Positions 7,470 through 18,079 of a stretch of 64,000 nucleotides of DNA are shown here, in pieces; position 1 is the stretch's first letter, and each line of letters opens with the position of its first letter. The notes below the pieces were generated by a model, which was not told the origin of the DNA, searched no databases, and worked only from the letters and a program-made list of their open reading frames with translations. Origin of the DNA: Furcasterigmium furcatum (Eukaryota > Ascomycota > Sordariomycetes > Glomerellales > Plectosphaerellaceae); the NCBI GenBank assembly GCA_001599815.1, contig BCIA01000006.1, positions 498,961 through 562,960 on the forward strand. Reading direction: 5' to 3'. The translations under genes were made by a program, and so were the position numbers.

Positions 7470-10283
7470 ATGGGAGATTCGGCGCGCACTGCTCACCAGC
7501 CCGCTCGGGGCCAGTATGTCGACTTCGAGAAACTCATGACCGGCCAGCTCGTCGGCCGTAAGATTTCCCTCGAGGCCGAGAACGCTGCCGCCCAACAGGT
7601 TTGCGGCATGACATTCAAAGGACGAGTCTTCCGCATGAAGCATTCTCTCGACGATCAGCTGCTTCTCTTGGCAGTCAATCCCAGCACGGCCAAGCCAAGA
7701 GGTGATGGGCAATCCGGTGTTCGGGGCGAAGCTCTCGAGTTCATCAACGACAGCATCTTCCCAGTCAACGGGCATCGATGCCAATTCAAGTTCCCGGGAC
7801 AAAAGCGGTTCGTTGTTGGCGTCACCGAACACTCGGAAATTAGCCGCATCGCCAACACAGTCTTCAAACTCGCTATTTCAGCCTTTTGCAATTCCTTTGA
7901 TGATGATGATATGGAAGAGGATCTCAAAGAACGCCTTGCAGAGGCTTTCCCTTCCGTCAATCCAACCGTCGCCCAGATCAAGAGCTGCATCCGGCTTCCC
8001 ACAGACTGCGACGACGACGACTGTCTGGATCGCATCGAGATAGTTATCAAAGAATGGCACGAGACAGGTTTCGACATGGGTATCGTCATCGGCGACCAAG
8101 AGCGCGACGATGCTTCAGTCTGGCAAGGCCAGCGCATTTCCGTGGTCTGTCCTGAAGCCGGCCCGAACACCGCATGGTTTCTGGTCAAGACCCCTCTCGA
8201 GCCCGAAGAAGAGACAGAGCCAGGCGTTGAGCAGCGTCCGCTCCGCACATGCATGCCAGTGCTGGACATGAACGTTCCCCAGGCGACAGAGGCCAAGTTC
8301 ACAGAAGTCATGTTGTCATATCTCTCCGACCCAAACACACTCGTCGACATCGAGATGGAGCCCACGGTCAGCGACAGGCCTCTCAGGGCCCTGAAGATGG
8401 CACTGAGTGACATCAAGGACCCACTCTCCGCGGACAAGCAGCATCGGCCATCTCCCTGGGCAATTGAGACTTGCACCAAGTGGCTACTCGACTTCGAAAA
8501 TCCTGACCCCAGTCTCTCGGTCAACCTCGGCGAGAAGTTTCCCTGGATGCTGTATCCCCTCAACGACGGCAAGCATCACCTCGTCGATCCCCATCTGCTG
8601 GAGGAGTACCACAGCCTGAATCCTGACCAGAAGGAGCTTTACCGTGTCATCCTGACAAATCCCCCCGCGCACCGTATTCAATTCGTCAACGGCGTGCCAG
8701 GCTCTGGAAAGACGCATTTCATGCGTTTCTTCATGCGTATGGCAGAGCATGGCGAGAAGAACAAGCTGCACAAGGTCAAGTTCCTCTACGTCGGCCCACA
8801 GAACACTCACGTTACCGACATGGCCAGGAACGTCGTCCGCGATGCATCGAGGACTCAGGTTCCTGCCAACGTCATTCGACTTCATGAGCTCGGATCTGAA
8901 AAGAAAATCTTCAAGTCCAGCCTCAATGGAGAAAAGAAACGTCCAAGCCTCTTCAAGACTGATGAAGCTAATGCTGCATTGCTTGGCGAAACTTTCACGA
9001 CAGCATGGTACTTCTCGCGGCTCTCGGCAGATTCCAACGAGGCCAAGATACGAGCTAGCCCCCGGCGCCAGCATGACATTTCTCTGCACGAGGCACTTGT
9101 TCAATACTTCCGTCAACATGAGAGTGACCATCAGAGACTCCTTCGTCTCCTCGATGAGCTTCGCACTTCTAGTGACTACGAGAGGGACTGCAGGGACATT
9201 GGCAAGGATGTGGACTGGCTACTCGACCGTTTTCTCAAGCAGGCACACGGCTGCATCTGCGCTACGCCCTACATGTACTTGTCGAGCACCATGGCCTTCC
9301 GCAAATCATACCAGCCTGACATCATCTTTGTGGATGAGGGTGCTCGTGTTAGCGAGGGAGACCTGATCGGCATCATTCGGAATGCTGACCCCAGTCTCGT
9401 CATGGTCGTGGGAGATGTGCACCAACTGCCGGTTTTCGTTGCGCCAGACAAGTCCAGGGAGTCCGTCAATCCTTTCAGGGAGTGGCTCCAGATGTCCACT
9501 CTCCACCGGGCCGTGCGTGCTGGCCTGAACGACACAAACTTGGAGGTCAATGAGCGAAGCGCCGGTACTCTGACAAGCTTCTCTTCGCATCACATCTACA
9601 ACTCCCGGATGAAGATCGGCCGCAACAGTCCCGCGGATCAGGAGAAATGCTGCGTCTACCAAGGCTTCCTCCGGGAACACTTCAAGGGAGACATCCCCGC
9701 AGAAGGCCGGAGAGAGTTCATGAGGCGTTCCAACCGTGCTGTCGTGGAGATCCGCACTTCATATGAACTCGACCGGAACGGCTCGAAGATCAACCATCAG
9801 CATGCCAAGTGTATTGTTGACATCGCTGTGGCGGCAGTCAATGACCCCGCTCTAGACATCGAGAAGAATGGTGTACTCATCATCTCTTACTACCGGGCGC
9901 AACGGGACTTGATTGTCAAGGAGCTCGAGGCTCTCACACGGAACCGCACCCTGCCCCTCGAGAAGAAGGGACACATCGAGGTGTGCACGCTGGACTCGTC
10001 GCAAGATGCCGAGGCGGACCTTGTCATCATTGACCTCGTCCGCACCAACCATCCCGGTTTCACCGCAGACAAGAACCGGCTCAACGTCGCACTCACCCGC
10101 GCCCGGTTCCCCGATGTTTTTTTCCTCGAGGGTCGCTGCCTTGAGGGTGTCACGTTCCCCGATCGCAAAACGACCAACGACGAGTCACTGGCCCCTGAGC
10201 TACTCATTGCGCTCCGCGAAGACGCCAAGAAGGAGAACTACCATGTCAGGCTCGCTGGTGCCGCTGACCCGCTCTGCTGGTAG
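7470..10283 (+). CDS. SF1 (Upf1/DNA2-like) helicase, intronless
   Basis: 937 residues from the ATG at 7470. The frame is open upstream to 7272, but that part is pyrimidine-rich leader, so the later ATG is preferred. Helicase motifs are in the right order: Walker A GVPGSGKTHF at about 408-417, motif II VDEGARVSE near 621, motif III VVGDVHQLP near 648-656, and motifs V/VI (LDSSQDAEAD; NRLNVALTRAR) near 845-880. This is the AAA_11/AAA_12 organisation of superfamily 1B helicases such as Upf1, Sen1 and DNA2, which unwind RNA or DNA 5' to 3' with ATP. The N-terminal 400 residues match no domain I recognise, and no CH-type zinc domain is seen, so it is not Upf1 itself. The absence of introns in a 2.8-kb gene is notable beside its intron-bearing neighbours. 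Confidence 0.88.
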   Translation: MGDSARTAHQPARGQYVDFEKLMTGQLVGRKISLEAENAAAQQVCGMTFKGRVFRMKHSLDDQLLLLAVNPSTAKPRGDGQSGVRGEALEFINDSIFPVNGHRCQFKFPGQKRFVVGVTEHSEISRIANTVFKLAISAFCNSFDDDDMEEDLKERLAEAFPSVNPTVAQIKSCIRLPTDCDDDDCLDRIEIVIKEWHETGFDMGIVIGDQERDDASVWQGQRISVVCPEAGPNTAWFLVKTPLEPEEETEPGVEQRPLRTCMPVLDMNVPQATEAKFTEVMLSYLSDPNTLVDIEMEPTVSDRPLRALKMALSDIKDPLSADKQHRPSPWAIETCTKWLLDFENPDPSLSVNLGEKFPWMLYPLNDGKHHLVDPHLLEEYHSLNPDQKELYRVILTNPPAHRIQFVNGVPGSGKTHFMRFFMRMAEHGEKNKLHKVKFLYVGPQNTHVTDMARNVVRDASRTQVPANVIRLHELGSEKKIFKSSLNGEKKRPSLFKTDEANAALLGETFTTAWYFSRLSADSNEAKIRASPRRQHDISLHEALVQYFRQHESDHQRLLRLLDELRTSSDYERDCRDIGKDVDWLLDRFLKQAHGCICATPYMYLSSTMAFRKSYQPDIIFVDEGARVSEGDLIGIIRNADPSLVMVVGDVHQLPVFVAPDKSRESVNPFREWLQMSTLHRAVRAGLNDTNLEVNERSAGTLTSFSSHHIYNSRMKIGRNSPADQEKCCVYQGFLREHFKGDIPAEGRREFMRRSNRAVVEIRTSYELDRNGSKINHQHAKCIVDIAVAAVNDPALDIEKNGVLIISYYRAQRDLIVKELEALTRNRTLPLEKKGHIEVCTLDSSQDAEADLVIIDLVRTNHPGFTADKNRLNVALTRARFPDVFFLEGRCLEGVTFPDRKTTNDESLAPELLIALREDAKKENYHVRLAGAADPLCW

Positions 10284-11600
10284 TTTGGTTTCGCCATAGG
10301 GAGGAGAATGGACATTCACTGTTCTGGATCATGGTTTCTGGAGGATGGATATGATTGGAGGTACCATAGGTAGACACCGACACGCGTCCGTGTTCCAGCT
10401 GAATCCAGAGACTTCTCTCACACCAGACTGATGTGTGACTTTCCCAATGAGATTGCGACTACGTGTGTTGTCCTAGGGGCGCTCGCGAGAATTCAGACTT
10501 TTCCTAACACTTCAGCGTGCCGCCGGGCTTCCTCCGCGCGTCCATTCTCATAATTGACTTTCAGGCTCGCCATTATGTCCGGTGATGTAATTACAAAGTT
10601 GACATATGCTTTTACTTAAAACGGTGGTATTGAACCAGAGTGGCGCACTCCGGCACGATTGGACAGGAGACCTTGATCAGTCTGATACTCTCGCGATAGC
10701 TTACCTATCTGTCCAGCTTTACTTAGCTGGATAACTCTGACGCCACTCCAGGCAGCCTGACCAGGCGCGTCTTGAGCTACGACGACAGCCTGCTCGGTGG
10801 CTCTTATAGACCTGATCAGCGTCTGCCTGGCAGGCCGATCAGATCCCCTCAGAACTGATCAACACATAGCAAGATAGACTCAAAACGATGAGTTGCCCTG
10901 ATGATGAGGCTGTCTGCTATCGTGAAAAGAACAGCTAAGATAAAGAAAGGCAACCTGAATCAGGCGCTTGGGCTGCATCTCAATACGCCCAGGCACTCAA
11001 GAGGGTCGTAAAATACATGGCCGGTTCGTTCGTATTGCTGTCGAAATAGGGTCTTTCAGCTCACTTCAAGTTCACCAGGCAGTCCCCAGAAACCACCTCC
11101 AGGTCGACAGGACGCCATCTCAAATTCCGAAGTTCCGAGAGAGAAGTCATCTCAATTATCTGAGGCTCAACCTGAGCTCTGGTCGACTTGGGCCTTCCTC
11201 GGTGGGCGGTCATCTTTTCTGCTACCCCCCTTGGCACTCTGCCCGTCTACAGTATCATAGCGCCGTATCTTTTAGCTTGGTTTGGGGACTCGCTCCCTCG
11301 AACGATCGCGCGTGTTCTGACCCATGGATCTGTATTGCCTGTGTCTACCATCTGTAGGCTTCACGACCGCGTGGAGGAAAGCTCCTGGATCCGAGACGCC
11401 ACGACGACTACATGCTGCCTGCCCCTGCGCTCCACTCGTCTGTAACACCTAGACGTGTTGTGGCGGAGGCGCCGATGATGTCTCAGGGAGAAGGGGCCAA
11501 TTGCTCGTGATCTGCGGGTCGGCGGTACATGTTAGCGACGAGGAACATCGAGGAGGTACACGACACAAATGCGTAAATACTGACCAGAGCGGAGCTTTTC
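10284..11600. other. Gene-free region with short palindromes
   Basis: No convincing ORF. GC is lower than in the genes. TGATCAG-type palindromes recur at about 10674, 10812 and 10854, and a perfect 6-bp stem hairpin (CCAGCT-TTACTT-AGCTGG) lies at 10713-10730. A near copy of the hairpin lies at 24312. Confidence 0.5.
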
Positions 11601-12178
11601 TCAGGGATGAGGGCCGATGGCCCGGTCGGCGATCTCGCGGCCGCCGGTGAACCAAAACATCGCTGCCACGCCGGCTGTGGTGACGACGGTGAGGCCAAGT
11701 TCAAGCAGAGGGGAGCGAAGATATGGCTCGACCCGAGCGGCGTGACCATGAGCCTCGTACAGCCCGCCGACGTTCTGGGCCAGCATGGCCTTGAAAGCGA
11801 GAGCTTGGAGGTCCGCGGCCCGACGTAAGTCGTGAGCCTCCAGGGCCAGGGAGGTAATGGAGGTAGGGCGAGCAAGATGTTCGTCGGGGGCTTCAGGACG
11901 GGACTGGAATGCTGTTCAAGGCAGGCCAGTCAGCATACCGAGGGATGCAAAGGGAGAGGTGCGTCCGGGGACGGGGAGACTCACCTCCTTGATATAGTTG
12001 ATTATTCTTGCGGCCATGCTGGGTTTGGGTTCACTGGTAGCAACGATGACAGATCCGTTGGTGTACTGGATGAAGAAGAAGTCGCTGTGCGGGGTGATCA
12101 AGAAAGCCGGCTAGGTGGCTCCGATGCTTCGGGGTCGGGATTGCTCTGCTGCAGGAGCTTGGGACTTGGAGAAGCCAT
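11601..12178 (-). CDS. Possible small spliced protein gene (model unresolved)
   Basis: The block 11601-11911 reads on minus as a coherent amphipathic protein segment. It has a long helix-like part (motif LALEAHDLRRAADLQALAFKA) and a C-terminal hydrophobic stretch (LGLTVVTTAGVAAMFWF), and ends at the TGA at 11601-11603. It is preceded by a good intron with GTGAGT donor near 11988 and AG at 11912-11913. Upstream exons are unclear: an ATG at 12178 opens 26 coding-like residues but then meets TGA, and the frames do not join cleanly. It could be a small membrane protein with a missed exon or a decayed gene. No family recognised. Confidence 0.35.
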
Positions 12179-13137
12179 ATTTATGTCCTTCTAAAATGGG
12201 CTTTAGCTGTCTATGCCTGGCCGCTCAGTGGGGAGCCTGCTGTTGTGGTCTCTGAACGGACGATGGAGAATGATTCGGTGGTGTCTGAACGGGCGACGAG
12301 GAGTCCGTTTGTGGGCGGCAGTTGTGTATGTCGCGGTGATATGCGCGATGGGATATCTGGCGAGGGTGATGCGGATGCGCGGTTGGGCGAGGCTCGCGAT
12401 GGGATCAGGATGAGTACTCTGGGATCCATGGATGTTGTCGGTGGCAGTCAGGAGTGTCCCGTGGAGGCTTTCGGGTGCCTTTCGGGATTTCCGGGTGCCG
12501 TCCGAAGGATCCATGAATGCGATGGCATTCGTCCGGGCCAGGGCACCTCAGTGATTCATTCACTTTGACGCCTTTTTGCCTCTGAATCGCACGTCGGATG
12601 CCCACGGATTCACTGGGGCAAAATTCCTTTCGCCTGTGGTTCACAAGCAAGCAGGGCATGGCCCGAGATTATAAAGGGAAGACAAATCGAGAGTTGTTCC
12701 CTTGTCCAACGTCGGTCTTTTCCAAAGTCGCAGTTCCATCAGCATCTTTCTGCCCCTGAAGAACGGACGGGCCGGCTCTCTCCCAGTTAGGCTCGGTGGA
12801 GTTTCTGTTCCCGTGGTCGTCTCCTTTCCTGACATTGGACGGGATGTCTGAGGTCCAAGAAGCAGTCAAGTCGGGGAGGAGCGAACTCAGCGGCGAATTT
12901 GGAACGTGGGAAGTGCCTTCCTTCGCACTCCCGTGCTCTGCCTTCCCGTCGTGCCTTCCTCATGGACCAGAATGATCCAAAGGAAAACCTCGATCCTGCC
13001 AAAGACCGACACGAGGACCGGCTGTTCAACAACAACAACAACAACACGACCTCTCTCTTCTAACTTCTTCTGCAACCATTAGATATTCGTATTTTCTTGC
13101 CTCCCTTCCAGCAGACAGCCGTATCTCAACGGCCAGC
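12179..13137. other. Intergenic region upstream of the 13138 gene
   Basis: No gene seen. A TATAAA lies at 12670-12675, about 465 bp before the next ATG. The last 150 bp are pyrimidine-rich with a short CAA run (about 13027-13045), as expected for a 5' leader. Confidence 0.45.
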
Positions 13138-13764
13138 ATGTTAAGCGAAGCAGAGCCCCCGACACCGCAGGCATTCCAGAGGGACCTCATCCACCGCTTC
13201 ATCCGCCACGACTTTGTCATCCGAACCGTGCGCGAGGGCGACAGGATCTTCTGCCAGAGGGTGGAGCGCGGCACATGGCAGCCCTACGGAGTCATGGCGG
13301 AGGAGGACAGCGCAGAGGCATGGATGATGCTGTTTGAAAAGATTGACGTGCCTCGGATGATCTTGACAGTTGTCATGAAATACAAGCCGCAGACTATGCT
13401 CCGGGCACAGGCAGAGGTGCAAGAGGGCGCCACTCAAGAAACCAACACCGGGAAGCGACCGAATCCTCCATGTCCGCCGACGACGCAGAACACCGAGAAC
13501 CCCGACCACGCTCCCCCCTGCAAGCGAATCCGACTCTCCTCTTCGTATACCGACGACTTCCAACAAAGTGTTGGCCCACAATATGGCGACCTGGGGGACG
13601 ATCCCCCAGACATGAAGGCTCTGCTGAACGAAGCCGTGGCCCAGGAGGTGGTGAGGTTCCGTAACCTTCAGGCAGCACAGGTTGCGCTCCGAATCGCCGC
13701 AGAGGCGTTTGAGGACGCCCGGTGGCATGTTCGGGCGATTGAGCCAGCCGCCAGCAAAGGCTAA
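13138..13764 (+). CDS. Hypothetical protein, probably nuclear
   Basis: Intronless, 208 residues, not a family I recognise. The N-terminal 75 residues look like a folded domain (HRFIRHDFVIRTVREGD; WMMLFEKIDVPRMI). The middle (about 90-135) is Pro/Thr/Asn-rich and probably disordered, with a small basic patch (CKRIRL) that could be a nuclear import signal. The C-terminal 45 residues are Ala/Glu/Arg-rich and predicted helical. The ATG at 13138 closely follows a pyrimidine-rich leader. Amino-acid composition and the clean frame support a real gene; it may be lineage-specific. Confidence 0.6.
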   Translation: MLSEAEPPTPQAFQRDLIHRFIRHDFVIRTVREGDRIFCQRVERGTWQPYGVMAEEDSAEAWMMLFEKIDVPRMILTVVMKYKPQTMLRAQAEVQEGATQETNTGKRPNPPCPPTTQNTENPDHAPPCKRIRLSSSYTDDFQQSVGPQYGDLGDDPPDMKALLNEAVAQEVVRFRNLQAAQVALRIAAEAFEDARWHVRAIEPAASKG

Positions 13765-14280
13765 CCACCCCATCGAATTCCTCCGGGGGTGATGTGTGGA
13801 CGCAGGCGAAGCCACGCAGGGGAAAGTTGCGAGGACCAGCCAGGGCTTGTGACATGCACTACCAGTAGTCGTATGGATTGGCAGCAGGGCTGTATGGTAC
13901 TTGTACTCGGTATTCGAGAGCCAGAGCCTCGGAATGATACACCACATCTGTCACCTCTGGTGCGCGAATTCGAGTCGCGGTGCCTTGTGACAGCCCCCAC
14001 GGGTCTTGTCCTCGTGGTCGCTAGTCTCGACTTGGCCCCTGGGCGGTGCAAGCCCAGCCAGTCGGCCCTCGTGATCATGGGTCGATGCTGCGGGGAGACT
14101 CGGGTTATCAGATTGATCTTATCAGATCAAAACTGCGATCTCGGTTGGGGGCCTGGGCTCGGCTCCAGCGCTTCCCCACCCTCCATCATGGGCGCATCAT
14201 CCATCCGTTCTTTGTCGCGGCCCGAGCGAGCCATTTCCTCCTCCTCCTCACTTTTCCGTCCTGCTCCCGGGTCGGTCACC

Positions 14281-16203
14281 ATGGAGGCTTTGTACGACTT
14301 CGCCTGGCTCAGAGGCACCCTGAGGTCGTCCCTGGCCGAGGAGACCGGCATCCTGGCTGAGGCCGCGGCCCACGGACCAGGCAGGGCGCCGCTCGAACCA
14401 CGGAAGCGCGAGTACCTGCTTCGACTCATCGCGGCCATCCGAGAGGGCCGCTCCATCGCCGCGACATACAACTACGTCCTGTTCGCCGTGCTTATTGTGT
14501 TGACGGCTCTGCACTGGCTTGCCAGGTATCGAAATGCACGGAGATGGGCTTCACGTTCCCAGAGCCAACCCGACCGTGCTGCCACCGAGGATGAAGACGC
14601 CGACAGCGAGGGCGCGTCTTCGTCGGGAAGCAGCACGATCCAGGGGAATGCCACGCCACCAGACACGGTCAAAGATACCGAAATCGATGTCGAGCTGGTC
14701 CCGTTGCTGGGTTCCGACCGCCGGACGAGGCGCCGACAGCGATCATTCCTCGGGACGCTGAAAGGCTGGTTCACCTACCAGCCGCCCACGATACCCATCA
14801 TCAACAGACAACCGCCGTCAAACGGCACAACGCTCTTCGTGCTGAGCTTCTACGCCCTCAACGCATTCTACCAGCTCTACCACATGCCCCTGAGGCCGGA
14901 GTACTCCTTCGCGTTCGCCGACCGCGCCGCCCTCGTCTTCATCATCAACCTCCCCCTCCTCTACCTCCTCGCGGCCAAGAACCAGCCCCTGAAGCACCTC
15001 ACCGGCCGCTCCTACGAGTCCCTCAACATCCTCCACCGCCGCGTCGGCGAGCTCCTCTGCTTCATGGCCGCCGTCCACTTCGCCGGCATGCTCCTGTACC
15101 AGCTCGTCCTCTGCCCTGACTGGTTCCGGAAGCGGACCTTCGCCGAGTTCCTGTCCGAGAGGTTGGTCCTGCTTGGCATCGGAGCGTTCGTGTCCTACGA
15201 AGCTCTCTACTTTACGTCGCTGGGGAGTTTCCGGCAGAGGTGCTATGAGCTCTTCCTTGCCGCGCACGTCATCCTCCAGGTAGCGGCGCTCGCGTTTCTC
15301 TGGCTTCACTTCCCCACGGCCAGGCCGTACGTGAACATGTCGCTGGGGATTTTCCTCGTCGACAGGATCGTCTGGCGCTTGTGCGTGAAGAGCTCCAAGA
15401 TGCAGGCGGATCTGGCCGTTCTCCCCGACGGCGAGACGCTGATGCTGTCCGCGAACTGGGACATCCCCGCGCAGGGCCGGTGGTGGTTATCGCTCCCCCG
15501 GAGGAGAAGCATCTGGAAGGGATGGAAACCGACGGACCACGTCTTCTTGTCTATCCCGGAGCTCGGAAGGAGTCACGCCCTGCAGGCGCACCCGTTCACC
15601 ATCGCCTCAGCGGCACCCACAGTGGCATCTGATGGTGGCCCGACACATGCCTGGTTCAATCTCCTGATTCGGGCTCATTCCGGATTCACCAAGGACCTAC
15701 TCCACCACGCACTACAGAGCGCCTCGGTCACAGCTAGGGTCGAAGGACCATACGGGTCCTCACGCGCGCTCGACACGATGAAAACGGCCGACGACGTGGT
15801 CCTCATCGCCGGAGGGTCGGGAATTGCAGTAGTATTCCCCGTAGCCTGGTCCCTGATAATGGACAACAAGACGGACACCTCAAAGTCAAGAGCACCCCGC
15901 GTCCATCTCCTCTGGATCATGCACTCGGAGGACCATCGGCACTGGGTGCCGAGCCACATTCTGGACGATCTGGTATCCGCCGGCCTGGATCTCGTCATCC
16001 CTAGTGCCACGGCGGTCGCGGGACGTCCCGACGTCGTGGCACTGCTGGGCGACTGGATTGGGGAGGCCCAAGCCCACGGGCGCGAGACGGGCGTCATGGT
16101 CTCGGGGCCCGACGGGCTGAACAGGCTGGTCAGGAACACGGCCGCGAGGAAGATGACCGAGGGCGCCCGGGTGCATATGGAGGTCGAGAAGTTCGGGTGG
16201 TAG
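14281..16203 (+). CDS. Ferric-chelate reductase (FRE family, NADPH oxidase-like)
   Basis: 640 residues from the ATG at 14281, which has a CACCATGG context. In-frame ATGs further upstream (14188, 13789) lie in non-coding-looking sequence. A first membrane helix lies at about 63-81, then an acidic Ser-rich cytosolic loop, then the ferric-reductase-like core of six helices. Two H-x13-H pairs (His252/His266 and His329/His343) are the bis-haem ligands of the family. The C-terminal half has the FAD site HPFTIAS (His437) and the nucleotide site GGSGIAVVFPVA near 511, and ends with the usual VSGPDG and EKFGW elements. These enzymes pass electrons from NADPH across the plasma membrane to Fe(III) or Cu(II) chelates for high-affinity iron uptake. 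Its plus-strand neighbours downstream encode a pectin lyase and a hydroxyacid oxidase. Confidence 0.9.
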   Translation: MEALYDFAWLRGTLRSSLAEETGILAEAAAHGPGRAPLEPRKREYLLRLIAAIREGRSIAATYNYVLFAVLIVLTALHWLARYRNARRWASRSQSQPDRAATEDEDADSEGASSSGSSTIQGNATPPDTVKDTEIDVELVPLLGSDRRTRRRQRSFLGTLKGWFTYQPPTIPIINRQPPSNGTTLFVLSFYALNAFYQLYHMPLRPEYSFAFADRAALVFIINLPLLYLLAAKNQPLKHLTGRSYESLNILHRRVGELLCFMAAVHFAGMLLYQLVLCPDWFRKRTFAEFLSERLVLLGIGAFVSYEALYFTSLGSFRQRCYELFLAAHVILQVAALAFLWLHFPTARPYVNMSLGIFLVDRIVWRLCVKSSKMQADLAVLPDGETLMLSANWDIPAQGRWWLSLPRRRSIWKGWKPTDHVFLSIPELGRSHALQAHPFTIASAAPTVASDGGPTHAWFNLLIRAHSGFTKDLLHHALQSASVTARVEGPYGSSRALDTMKTADDVVLIAGGSGIAVVFPVAWSLIMDNKTDTSKSRAPRVHLLWIMHSEDHRHWVPSHILDDLVSAGLDLVIPSATAVAGRPDVVALLGDWIGEAQAHGRETGVMVSGPDGLNRLVRNTAARKMTEGARVHMEVEKFGW

Positions 16204-16888
16204 GTGGTAGCATATACAGCAATCTAGATCCATGTTCATGCGTTTTCCTCTGATCTGGCCGCTGGCAGACGATGATGGGCTGTCAGGACCCTCGTGGAAT
16301 CACCGACCCCGTAGGCATCTTATCAGAGACGCCGGCGCGGGAGGGACGATGACGCTTGGCCCGAAGCTGCCCATTGCTCCTTGATTCTAGCCCTCATGGG
16401 GCCAGGTGAGACGAGATCCACGAGTCATCCGGTGCCGACTATCCGATCGAGTCCACTGAGCGGCCGCTCCAAGCCGGCAGACAGCTCAAGATGGGGCAAA
16501 CAATCAAGCTCGGGCGAGGAAACGGTATGTTCCGCCAATGTCCGTCCGTTATGCGTGGCATTCACTCGGCCGCCCCGGACCCGGCAAGGCAAGGCTCGTC
16601 GGATGGGATTCCAGATTCGGGCATCTCTGGGCTCGGAGGGTGATGGGTTCTCATTCGATTAATCGGCCCTGGATCTCTTGGAAATTAGCAGGGTCGCAAT
16701 GAAGATTCGCGTCGAGTTGGGGGCAGAAAGGGGCACCGGCACGACATCGCGACTCGATGAATATGAGGCTCTCGCACCGCAGTTCCGGGAGTCTGACTCT
16801 CCAATCCATTCACTTTCGTCACTCTTTTCTCCCGGGATAGCATCGTCCCCTGCCACTCTTTGAATATCCAGACCTTCTTTTCATCACG
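16204..16888. other. Intergenic region upstream of the pectin lyase
   Basis: About 0.7 kb with no gene. It holds the promoter of the pectin lyase gene; no clear TATA box was seen. Confidence 0.5.
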
Positions 16889-18079
16889 ATGCGCGCATCT
16901 CTCACCTTCGCCGCGGCACTGGCTGCCCTGGCTCACACCGCCGCCGCCGTCACGGGCGCCGCGGAGGGCTTCGCCAAGGGCGTCACGGGCGGCGGCAGCG
17001 GCAAGACCGTGTACCCGTCGTCGACCTCTGAGCTCGTCAGCTACCTCGGCAGCTCCGAGTCGCTCAACATCGTGCTGACCAAGACGTTCGACTTCACGGG
17101 GACCGAGGGCACGGCGACCGAGACGGGCTGCGCGCCCTGGGGCACTGGCTCGGCGTGCCAGAAGTCCATCAACAAGGACAACTGGTGCGGCAACTACCAG
17201 CCCAACGCGCCCAAGGTGACCGTCAAGTACAGCAAGGCCGGCCTGCTCGGCATCACGGTCAAGTCGAACAAGTCGCTCGTCGGCCAGGGCAACAAGGGCG
17301 TCATCAAGGGCAAGGGCCTGCGCATGGTCAGCGGCGCGAAGAACATCATCATCCAGAACATCCACATCACCGAGCTGAGTATGTCTCGCTGTCATCCCCT
17401 GCCATACGTGTAGCCAACTGACCTCCCTCACACAGACCCCGAGTACGTCTGGGGCGGCGACGCCATCACCATCAACGACGCCGACCTCATCTGGATCGAC
17501 CACGTCACGACCTCCCGCATCGGCCGTCAGCACATCGTCCTCGGCACCAAGGCCTCGGGCCGCGTGACCATCTCCAACTGCGACATCGACGGCCGCACGC
17601 CCTGGTCGACCGACTGCAAGGGCAACCACTACTGGGGCCTCTACTTCACCGGCTCCAACGACATGATCACCCTCCAGCGCAACTACATCCACCACACGGC
17701 CGGCCGCTCGCCCAAGATCGGCGGCAACACCCTCCTCCACGCCGTCAACAACTACTGGTACGCGAACCCGGACCACGCGTTCGAGTCGGACGCCGGCGCC
17801 ATGGTCCTCGCCGAGGGCAACGTGTTCCAGAACGTCAAGGCGGCCGTGCAGTCGGGGTCGCAGGGGCGGTACTTCGCGTCGCCCGACTCGGGCACGAACA
17901 AGCAGTGCGCGGCCGCGCTGGGGCGCGACTGCCAGCTGAACGCGTACGGCAGCTCGGGGTCGCTCAGCGGCACGGATGCGGGGTTCCTCGCGAACTTCAA
18001 GGGGAAGAACATGGCTGTTGCGAAGGGGCCGAACGACGCGAAGAACGTCGCGACCACGGCTGGGTTTGGCAAGATCTAG
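16889..18079 (+). CDS. Secreted pectin lyase (polysaccharide lyase family 1)
   Basis: Two exons, 16889-17378 and 17436-18079, with a 57-bp intron (GTATGT...ACAG), give 377 residues. The signal peptide is about the first 20 residues (MRASLTFAAALAALAHTAAA) and the mature protein starts near VTGAAEGFAKG. The fungal PL1 pectin lyase pattern is complete: EYVWGGDAI across the splice junction, IWIDHVT, GRQHIVLG, CKGNHYWG, HTAGRSPKI and LLHAVNNYW, with the cysteines typical of Aspergillus PelA/PelB-like enzymes. It cleaves methyl-esterified homogalacturonan by beta-elimination (EC 4.2.2.10) outside the cell. The substrate call (pectin rather than pectate) rests on these Aspergillus-like motifs. It suggests a plant-associated or plant-litter lifestyle. 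Confidence 0.93.

Noticed and set aside
13141..13947. 268-codon minus ORF opposite the 208-residue protein
   Set aside because: Antisense shadow of GC-rich codons; no motifs, start lies inside noncoding sequence.
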